Part shown: positions 55,718 to 64,000 of the stretch, piece after piece
Position numbering within the stretch: position 1 is the first letter of the stretch
How the letters are laid out: each line of letters opens with the position of its first letter
NCBI GenBank assembly: GCA_025677815.1
Contig: JAIXMP010000027.1
Location: 434,001 to 498,000, forward strand
Source of the DNA: Phascolomyces articulosus
Lineage: Eukaryota; Mucoromycota; Mucoromycetes; Mucorales; Lichtheimiaceae
DNA length: 64,000 nucleotides
Direction of reading: 5' to 3'
The notes under the pieces: model-generated
The model's input: only the letters and a program-made list of their open reading frames with translations
Databases searched by the model: none
What the model was told of the DNA's origin: nothing
Position numbers and translations under genes: made by a program

Positions 55718-56757
55718 ATGGATTTACTTTATCGCATGCCAACTTCATTACATTGTTCTCATAAACGATCTCATTCACCTTCTTCCTCCATACCACGACA
55801 CATCTTCAAAAAAAAGAAACGAGTTCATGACCTTTCCCCACCACTACCAACAACAACAACTGCAGCAACAATACTCGAGCCTTCTCGCGAACAGCATGAT
55901 TCTATTTTAACAGGTAAATTGATCTGCTTTTTTTTAAAAAAAAATAATAATAATAGGAATATTGCTATTCGTAGTGAATAACAACTGAACTCGATACTCA
56001 TTCATGGTGATAGATATTTCAATTGGATCCAAACCAAAAGCAAATTATAATAGTAAAAATGATGTTGTACGAATTAATGATATGGACGCATTTTTAGCGG
56101 CAGGTAGTGAAGAAGAAAGCAATCTTCCTAATGCAGCGTATACATTATTACATGGCGATAAAAACAAGTATTTGGTCGATGTCAAGTTAAAAGATGGTTC
56201 TTCCATACCAATGGAAAGAAGAGCAGGTGAAACTAAATTAAGAATACCAGACTTTGTATTAAATGAGTAAGTTGGTTGTCGATAATACTAATAATATGAC
56301 AGAGAAATGAGGTTGTATATTGGTAAAAGCAATTGGAATATGTAGTTTAACTTTTAATAATAATAATAATTTTATAGCATGGCAGCAACTACTGGTACAT
56401 CAAAAACGAGGGAAAAAACTAATAATAATGATAACAACTGTGCACTGGTGCAATACCATGAACCATTATCCCCTCCATCACGAGTCCGGTCTATGACAGG
56501 GGTTAGTCATGAGCAAAGAACGCGAGGACAGGTATGTTAAGTTTTATAGTTGATACTATTTGGATAAAATATATATCCTATTGAATTTCGAAAGAAGTAT
56601 ATAACTGACTCAGAAAAAATTCATGCAAATTTTTTTATAGCATGATGAACGGATGATGGATGTGGATCATAGCGATAGTAATAATAACGAAATCTATCAT
56701 AATGAATCTAATCAATTCAATAAGGATGACACTTTGATGGCTATGGAAATTGATTAA
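55718..56757 (+). CDS. Uncharacterised, probably nuclear, fungal protein
   Basis: Four exons: 55718-55913, 56014-56266, 56378-56531 and 56641-56757; 239 aa. Seen: a Ser/His-rich start with a strong basic cluster (FKKKKRVHD, about 30-38) resembling a nuclear localisation signal; Pro/Thr-rich sequence; a more ordered middle (NDVVRINDMDAFLAAGSEEE, SNLPNAAYTLLHGDKNKYLV, DVKLKDGSSIPMERRAGETK); then an acidic, Asn/Asp-rich tail. No known domain could be named. GT..AG splice sites with matching phases in all three introns support a real gene. It starts about 575 bp after VMA4 and ends 260 bp before the mannosyltransferase gene, all on the same strand. Confidence 0.75.
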
Positions 56758-57017
56758 TAAAAAAAAATGGCATGAGAAATGTTAACTGTTGATGCTATTA
56801 CAATGTGCATATTATTATAAAACCCAACTACATACCTTAACCCGGACAATTTAATTATGGACCATAAACGATAAATCACGTTGCTTCTAGTTATTTTCCA
56901 ACTATTTTTTTTTTTTTTTTACGTTTTGTTTTCTCTCGTTTTCTTGTTTTCTTTTTTTCTAAAAAAAAGGCACAGACTTGGTTTTTTTTTTTTTTTGGTG
57001 CAGGAAAAAAAATCAAA

Positions 57018-59118
57018 ATGTTATGCTTTGATAGCGATGGAACTTATGCACCCATATCACCTTTAAAGAAACCATCGGTTGGACGACGTAGTTTTTTACG
57101 TCAAATCACGCAAGCAACTATACTCTCCGGTGTCATAATGCTCGTATTTATGTTTGGGCGCGATTTATTATGGTCTTCTTCTACAAATAGTTACACCATT
57201 GATCCTCGCGACTTGGATATTGTTCAATCTTTATGTAACGCTCAAAATGGGACGTTTAATAACAACAATCACAGTGGTATACTCATGGCAACTGATGAAC
57301 AGGAAGAAAGTATCATGGATAGACAAGTCCCTTCTTATTTGATCACTCCTCCATCGGATTATCAACCTGATATAGTCATCCCAACAGAAGTATGGACTTC
57401 TTTACCGAGCAAGAGTGTTCTTTATATGGTTGTACGAAATGAAAATTTACAAGAAGCAAGGTCAGCTATGCGTAGTATTGAAGATCGTTTCAATCGTCAT
57501 TTCAAGTACCCCTGGGTTCTTTTAAACAATCAAGATTTCACTCCTGCATTTCAAAAATACATTCGCAAAGTAACCCAAGCTCCCATTTATTTTGGTAAGA
57601 TTGATGCTCAAGCATGGAGTTATCCGAACTGGATTGATATTCGTACAGCAGAAGACCATATGGATATTATGTACGCATTGAATGTCTATAGAGGAGGAAG
57701 CTTATCGTTCCGGCAGCTATTAAGGTAAAGAAAATACTAATTTCAAGGTCCATAAAAATTTCCGTTTTTTTTTTAATTGATTCAAATTCGAATGGCTCTT
57801 CCTGATCAGGTACCAATCCGGTTTGGCTATCCATCACCCACTCTTTCGTGATGTTGATTATTTATGGCGAGTAGAACCTGGATCGGATATTACTTGTGAT
57901 ATGATTGATTTTGATCCATTCGTATACATGAAAAAACATAACAAAACACTTGGTTTGTATCGATCCTACATATTTTTACATGAGAGAAATACTTTATTAA
58001 ATAAAACAAACATTCTATAGGATTCACATTGACAATGCGTGAAGCACCTGAGGCGGTGGAAAATTTATGGGACGATACACGTCAATTCATGGATGAATAT
58101 TCACATCATATCTTACCAGGGAATGAGACCATCATGCCATGGATTACAGGCCAAGACAGAATCAATTATAACATGTGTCATCTTTGGTCCAATTTTGAAA
58201 TTATTAAGACAGATTTCTTAAGATCCAAAGCTTACCAAGATTATTTTGAATTCCTTGATCGAAAAGGTGGTTTCTTTTATGAGAGGTATATATCATTATT
58301 TCTTTTACTTTTTGGCTCATATTCTATCTTGTCATTTTACATTTTCACACTTTTTTTTTTTACATGAGCTGACTTATTCTTTACCTCTTTCTCTCTGTTT
58401 TCAACTCATTTAGATGGGGTGATAATCCAGTACGGACTATGGCAGTAGCTATGTTTTTACCACGTAATCAAATCCAATTTTTCAATCGAATTGGATATAC
58501 TCATTCTGTGGCAACCCATTGTCCTGTCAATCAAGAAGATAATATTCGATGTAGCTGTGACATGTTTGAAAGCTATGGTAAGTAATAAATAAATAAATGA
58601 CATGTAAGATTGGTTCTTTTCATTTTAATGCGTGTACCGTTCTTATAGATTTCCATGAAAACAGTTGCACTGCTGATCTACTTCAGCTTTTGGATGATCC
58701 GGCGTTAGATTCGATGGTGACATTTGCAGAAAAGCAAATTGCTGTTGATTATCCTGTGCCCAAAGTAGAAGAGCATGAGCAAGAAATCATATTAAATTTA
58801 ATTGAACAAGAACAGGAACAATTATACCCTACCATTCAAAAAGAGAACAGTGGTGGTGTTAAATCAAAATCATTATCACCACCATCGACAGGAGCAAATA
58901 TTATTGAAGGAGGACAAGTGAAAGAACATAAATTGATTGAACAACAGGCTGAAGGATCTACCGAATCATTGGAGGATATAATAGCCATGCTGCAAGGAGG
59001 ACTCGAACAACAACAAAATATGGACGATGAATTGGCTATGATTCCTATAACTGAGGATATAGATTTCCTTGAAGATGTCAGTATTCAACAACAAGAAGGC
59101 ATTGCTATGATGGTGTAA
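57018..59118 (+). CDS. Golgi alpha-1,2-mannosyltransferase, glycosyltransferase family 15 (KRE2/KTR/MNT1)
   Basis: Five exons: 57018-57724, 57810-57952, 58021-58285, 58414-58577 and 58649-59118; 582 aa. Seen: type II membrane topology with a short cytosolic start and a helix ATILSGVIMLVFMFGRDLLW (about 35-54). The GT15 catalytic domain contains SVLYMVVRNENLQEARSAMR, the DYLWRVEPGSDITCDMIDFD region around the nucleophile/metal site, YNMCHLWSNFEI (the GT15 signature YNxCHFWSNFEI) and FYERWGDNPVRTMAVAMFLP. A C-terminal extension of about 130 residues rich in Glu/Gln/Ser (about 450-582) goes beyond the usual KTR length of 400-450. Known role: adds alpha-1,2-mannose to O- and N-glycans of secreted proteins using GDP-mannose and Mn2+. 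The intron after exon 2 uses an atypical GTTTGT donor. Confidence 0.94.
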
Positions 59119-59502
59119 AAAAGATATATCAAGAAAAACCAACGATGAAAGGGCAGAGAGGAGAGTAGTACTACAAGTAGTCTTGTAGTAATATTATACA
59201 AATCCTTACTTTCAACACTGATCCATATCTATTAATTTTCATTTTTTTTTAATAATTTTCTTTTTGTACATACATCCATAACACACATAAATATTATACA
59301 TAATATAAATTTATACTAGATAAAATCTCCATCTACCCATCAAAATTTAAACATGACGAGGTTAAAAATGAGTTGAAACCGGCGAATTTTTTATTTTGTT
59401 TTGTTGTAGAGAATATACAGAAATGAATTGACAGGCCTACCCAACATTAACATTTTTTAACTCTTTTTTTTTTCAATCTTCCATGTTGCGGGTAGAAACA
59501 TC
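59119..59502. other. Intergenic spacer
   Basis: The spacer is T-rich near its right end, ahead of the LRR gene start. No gene is seen. Confidence 0.5.
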
Positions 59503-61263
59503 ATGGCACGAGAGGTGATTCGAATAGATTTATCAAATAATACTGAATTGTAAAAAAAAAACGTTTCAGTCATTTTTTTTGAGGGGTTGTTCAGAGAAAA
59601 GAAAAACAATATCTGACAAACGTGTTTTTATTTAATCAGATCACCAACCGACTTATTTGAACGACTACCGCCTTCCTTATTTTCCAATCGATTGGTACAA
59701 AAACTTAACATTGGGAATAACAGCAATAATAATAATAACAGCACTAGTCAAAATGGCAACAAAAGTAAAGAGAATTCCTCTTCTCGTCAACATATTACCC
59801 AACTCTTATTACGACGTAATGGATTTGAAGATTTAAAGAAATATGAAAAGACATTTCATTGCATGCGATTACATTTACATGAATTATCACTACGAGATAA
59901 CAACTTCAGTCATGTTCCATTTGAAACATTGTGTCTTACTCAGTTGACTTCGTTGTCTTTGGCAAATAATACAATTCAAGATATTCCAGAAGGTACATTA
60001 TGTCATCTTTCCAACCTCCAATGGCTTTCATTATCAAATAATCAATTGACCCAGCTTCCTCGAGACCTTGCAAAATGCTTTCGTCTCAAAGGATTAGATG
60101 TTCATAGCAATGAATTTTTAAGTAAGCTGTTTCTGGTTTTTTTTTTTAAAAAAAAAAAGTATTTGTCTAACAAACGAATATGGGATACCTTTGATGTATT
60201 CAATTGATATTTGTTAGGCATACCACCTGTGATATTTGAACTTGAATATCTTGAAGTATTATTGATTCAACGTAACCAAATCCAACAAATTCCCTTTGTG
60301 TTCCCCAAGAAACTTCATACACTCAACCTTGGATTTAATCAACTTGAACATATTCCACGCACCTTGATAGATGAACCACCACCTCTTTTAACTCATCTTT
60401 ATTTATCCGGCAATCCTTTGGGTAATTTACCCAACGACTTTTTAAAGCATCACACCTTACCACTGGCCAGTCTTGATTTGCATACCTGTCAAATAACGGA
60501 GGTTACACCCGATTTTTTTACTCTTCCGGCTGTACGTGGTTTACAACGATTGAACCTGGCCATTAACCAGATTCAAGTGATACCATCAACGATTGGTTTA
60601 TTAACACGCTTAGCCTGGCTTAATCTCAATGATAATCGATTGTCCTTTTTACCAACAGCCATGTGCGAACTAACACAGCTTGTTAAACTGGGACTGGTAC
60701 AAAATCAATTGACTCATTTACCGCCTAGGATGTTTAGCCGGATGCATTGTTTACAAAAAATTGACATTCGTCGGAATAAATTACGCTATTTTCCGGCTTC
60801 CATTTTAGCTTTGGCACCTTTGACAGAAATATCAACAGTAGAAGAAGTAGGCGTTCCTTTGGCCGTTTTCAATGTTTTGCCTCCTAAAACAACTCTATCA
60901 GCACACCCTCCTTTTACCAGACGTTGTGTCTGTCCACCTTCATGTCCTGTGTTGTTAAATCATATAAAAAAGAAAAAGGAGAAGAAGCGTGAAAATGATG
61001 GTGATTATTATGGGTCTTCGTCGTCTGGGTATGGTGGTGCTGGATCTTTGCGGACAATGCTATTTTATGAAAATCCATTCATGGACCATAGTACGGGTAT
61101 TTTTTATAAAAACAAGTCAGTGTTGACTTTGGATCATGCAGATATGTTATTGGAACAAGAAGCCGATTTGTATACGGCACTAAAAGTGGTCTCTTCCTCA
61201 TCACCAACTACTACTTGTATGTCAAGTAAAGTTGAAATTGAGCAAGATGATCCATATTATCCT

Positions 61264-61312
<49 letters not shown>

Positions 61313-62304
61313 GCTATAACCAGAAAGATCAAGATCAAGAAGAAGAGGATACGAAACAAGAATGGGTGACACAAGTACTTCCATTACGAGAAATTACAGT
61401 TCGAATCCTTCTTTCATCCTTTCCCATGTCACAATTACCAACAACGGTAACACCATCAATAGATGACGAAATGATATGTTTTGAACATATGACAGAAAGT
61501 TATAACACTACCTCTCGACCACTCATCGATGTTTTTCCAAAAGAGCGACAGGTATTTTTGAATCAAGTAGTATCACCTACACTCGTTCCAGAACATATAC
61601 GCCGTTATATTCAACAGGATACAATACAGCAATGTGATCATTGTGGTCAATGGTTTAATTATCGTCAACATGAAAATAAGGAGGGTAAAAATAAAAAGGA
61701 TGAGGAAAAAGATGCCACTTTTCAAATTGGATATATTGCAAGAATGTGTATGGAACGTGTACGTGTACCAATACGATTTAATGTATGTTCAAGAGCGTGT
61801 GCATTAGATGCTGTAGTTCAATTACATCATGCATCGAAAGGTTGGCGAACTATTACATTACCTGCAGTACAGCAATTGGAACATGAAGAAGAAATGATGG
61901 TAGTCGAACAGGAGAACAATACTATGATTCCTACATCATCACCTGCTACTGGACAGTTACCTGAGGGTGTCCAGTTAAACGTTACCAATAGAATATCAGG
62001 TATAGAAAAAAAAATAGCAACACTGATACTTAGTAACCATATAACTGACTCAATTTTTGTTTTATAAATATTAATTATAGGATGGAAACAATTAATTCGT
62101 GAAGGTTTTACACGATTCATTCGATCATTTCAACGACGTCATCAATATCAAAAGTATCAAAGTAATAGTGACAACTCTTCTCTTAATAATGTGGACCCAC
62201 CCGCTTTGATACCAGTAACAAGGCAACCAATTCATACATCCAATCCGCGAACAACAGCATTCAACCATCTTCCAAGAGATGCGATACGTTTAGAACGATT
62301 TTAA
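59503..62304 (+). CDS. Large leucine-rich-repeat protein with C-terminal zinc-binding-type cysteines
   Basis: Four exons: 59503-59549, 59640-60121, 60218-61999 and 62081-62304; 844 aa. The short first exon MAREVIRIDLSNNTEL continues into LSPTDLFERLPPSLFSNRLV. About ten LRRs follow (residues 60-330; LTSLSLANNTIQDIPEGTLC, LQWLSLSNNQLTQLPRDLAK, LRRNK-type units spaced 23-24 residues), typical plant/SDS22-like LRRs without a signal peptide, hence cytosolic. Beyond is a lysine-rich insert, a 16-residue Asn run encoded by (AAC)16 at 61264-61311, and a segment with CDHCGQWFNYRQ and CSRACALDAVVQ whose CxxC and CxxxC may bind zinc. The C-terminus is basic. Family and partner are unknown. Possible relatives are fungal LRR proteins with a signalling-scaffold role. 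Confidence 0.85.
61264..61311 (+). repeat. (AAC)16 microsatellite encoding polyasparagine
   Basis: It lies in frame inside the LRR gene and gives a run of 16 Asn. Perfect trinucleotide repeats of this kind are usually length-polymorphic. Confidence 0.95.
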
Positions 62305-62924
62305 AAAAAAATTATAATATGATGCATATGTAATTATTATCTGGAATACAGAACAACTTATCTCATAATACGTAGTTACTTATAATCTTTAAAAAAAAAT
62401 AATACCACTATATACTATATATTATTCTTATTCAACTTCTACCACTATATCTAATGTATTGATATTAATAATAAAAAAAATCCCAAAGAAAATCATTCAA
62501 GTGGATTATTATCGGTGACACTGTCCGGTTTATGCCTGATTTTATAAAGAATAAAAATGAATACAGTGATATAAATAATTTGCTAAATTTATCCCTATCT
62601 CTATTTTTATGCACCTGCGAGAGATTCATACCAGCCTCTTCCCTATTTGGAATAATTCTGCGAGAAACTCAAATTATCCAAGATATAATGAAAAATAGGA
62701 ATATGGTTTGAGTTTTTGAATGTTATCCAGTAATGGGTTGGATTTGATCTTTTTAGAAGAATAGCATTAATGATCTAATAAAAAGATATATCGGTTTGTT
62801 CCCCGCTGTCTGGAGGCGGAAAATTAATTCAACCGGCACTCGAGCCACACATCGGACTCATGACCGACCCAAAGGAAAGGAAATGATTCGGACTCGGCGC
62901 TTCCCACCGTCTTGTGATTTTTCA
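62305..62924. other. Intergenic spacer with GC-rich block
   Basis: AT-rich, except for a less AT-rich block (about 62805-62910) containing TCTGGAGGCGG, CCGGCACTCGAG and the near-repeat pairs TCGGACTCATG / TCGGACTCGGC. It lies about 100-200 bp upstream of the P450 start and is the likeliest regulatory region here. No gene is seen. Confidence 0.5.
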
Positions 62925-62932
62925 TATAAATA
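62925..62932 (+). promoter_or_regulatory. TATA box upstream of P450 gene
   Basis: TATAAATA lies 82 bp before the ATG and directly after the GC-richer block. A canonical TATA suggests an inducible promoter, as is common for fungal P450s (inference). Confidence 0.5.
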
Positions 62933-63013
62933 CAACGAGATAATTTTCATCACATATACACTACTTTAATATTTTTAAACTTTCAAGAAAAAAATATATA
63001 ACGACAACAAAAT

Positions 63014-64000
63014 ATGGATTCCATTTTACAACAGGTTACATCTGTTTTACCAGATAACATTACTTTACCAAAAAACATCAAGTTACCAGAATCTGTTCAA
63101 TCGATTGGTGGTGCCGTGGCCATTGTTTGTGCCACTACACTTGGATTATTGACACTTAAATATCATGATCGCGCCATTTTTACTGAAAGACCTAAAGGTA
63201 TTCCGTTCGAAAGTGGGGCTCCATTGTTTGGTAGTTTATTTGAACAAATCAAGTTTAAGGATACCGTCCATGATGCTACTGTATACATGATGGAAAAACA
63301 CGATACGATGACTTTGTAAGTAATAATAATGATATACTTTTTTTTTTATACTTTTGACTTATATAATAATAAAATGAATTAGTGGAATGACAGCATTGGG
63401 AATTCCGGTGTCTATTTTAACCATTAATCCAGCCAATATTGAATATGTATTAAAAAGTAAGTAATTGCATAATATAACTCTACTACTGGCTGTTGTCCAG
63501 GTGTATCATATAACTTTACAATAACATGAAATATTCCATTATAGCCAACTTTGCCAATTATATCAAAGGACAAGAAAGTGTGTAAGTATTTTATTATTAT
63601 TATTATTAACTACCATTAGCAACAGAATATTCATTCTATTTTTATGTTTAATAGTGATAATATGGAAGACTTATTTGGTCATGGTATCTTTGTAATTGAT
63701 GGAGAAAAATGGAGGTAAAGTTTGTTAAAAAAAATACTTGAGTCATGTGTTACAGGTTGTTGAATATGGAATATTCTTGATTTTCTATTAGAAATCAACG
63801 AAAGACAGCAAGTCTTATTTTCAACGTTTCCAATTTCCGGGATCATTTTTGCGAGTAAGTTATATACATTGAATAAATATGAATCTTTGGTTTTTTTTTT
63901 ATGATCAGTGGGATATACGGAATAAGTGTTCTAAAAAATGGAATGTATTATATTATTTATAGAGTATTTATAAAAGAGTTTGATGTTATGGCAGAAAATA
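63014..64000 (+). CDS. Cytochrome P450 monooxygenase, 5' part (cut by window end)
   Basis: Exons visible: 63014-63315, 63383-63456, 63545-63581, 63655-63714, 63792-63854 and 63963 to the window edge. The translation continues in frame throughout. Seen: an N-terminal membrane anchor (SIGGAVAIVCATTLGLLTLK, about 31-50), the hinge/beta-1 entry RPKGIPFESGAPLFGSLFEQ, and FGMTALGIPVSILTINPANI. NFANYIKGQESV, DLFGHGIFVIDGEKWRNQRK and TASLIFNVSNFRDHF follow; here W-x3-R-K is the C-helix haem-propionate motif. The pattern is closest to fatty-acid/alkane hydroxylase-like P450s (CYP52/CYP86 and the Mucorales CYP509 type), from family knowledge only. The haem-binding cysteine lies outside the window. Very small exons are typical here. 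Confidence 0.92.

Overview
The window reads as nuclear DNA of a filamentous, early-diverging fungus, most likely Mucoromycota (Mucorales-like; an inference, not a measured placement). The evidence is very AT-rich spacers, dense short introns (about 50-170 bp, GT..AG), small exons, compact genes on both strands, and a fungal gene set: DASH Dam1, PER1, ASF1, a KTR-type mannosyltransferase, Sec2 and V-ATPase subunit E. It also holds an RBM5/10-type G-patch gene and an HAP1/BICD-like coiled-coil gene. There are no operons, rRNA, tRNA or CRISPR. Exon joins were chosen by eye from splice consensus and reading phase; every multi-exon model given stays in frame.

Layout. 1.2-3.0 kb: three tightly packed + genes (PEBP, Dam1, a small winged-helix-like protein). 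3.2-5.0 kb (-): a Myb plus C2H2 transcription factor. 6.2-6.9 kb (-): a GPI-anchored Ala/Pro/Ser-rich surface protein. 7.3-9.9 kb (-): a RhoGAP with a C-terminal membrane hairpin. 11.6-12.6 kb (-): PER1. 13-17.7 kb: one doubtful gene, a minisatellite, a MITE copy and a long gene-poor stretch. 17.7-21.8 kb (+): an RBM5/10-like G-patch protein and an SLC35C2-like transporter with a 7-nt microexon. 22.3-23.5 kb (-): a multi-pass membrane protein. 25.1-26.2 kb (+): ASF1. 26.6-28.9 kb (-): a dynein-adaptor-like coiled-coil protein. 29.7-29.9 kb: a nine-copy array of RFX X-box-like sites upstream of a homeobox gene (30.8-32.4 kb). 32.9-35.5 kb (+): DNA polymerase epsilon subunit B. 35.5-40 kb: gene-poor, with eroded coding sequence. 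40-41.5 kb (+): a Sec2-type Rab GEF. 42.2-43.3 kb (-): an unknown protein with a zinc-finger-like N-terminus. 44.3-45.1 kb (-): a mitochondrial DUF2358 protein. 45.3-46.2 kb: a decayed SEH1 pseudogene. 46.5-47.8 kb (-): a multi-AT-hook protein. 48-51.3 kb: gene-poor, with remnants and a second, better-preserved MITE. 51.3-56.8 kb (+): a methyltransferase, COX7A, V-ATPase subunit E and an unknown nuclear-type protein. 57-62.3 kb (+): a GT15 mannosyltransferase and a large LRR protein. 63 kb to the end (+): the 5' part of a cytochrome P450.

The genes are functionally scattered, as in an ordinary eukaryotic chromosome arm. Recurring themes are the secretory/GPI/glycosylation pathway (PER1, GPI protein, KTR, Sec2, V-ATPase, nucleotide-sugar-type transporter), replication and chromatin (ASF1, Dpb2, AT-hook protein, Dam1) and transcription factors (Myb-C2H2, homeobox). 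The observations most worth follow-up are the X-box array, the dynein-adaptor-like protein with a possible membrane tail, the MITE pair, the SEH1 pseudogene and the Myb-C2H2 fusion.
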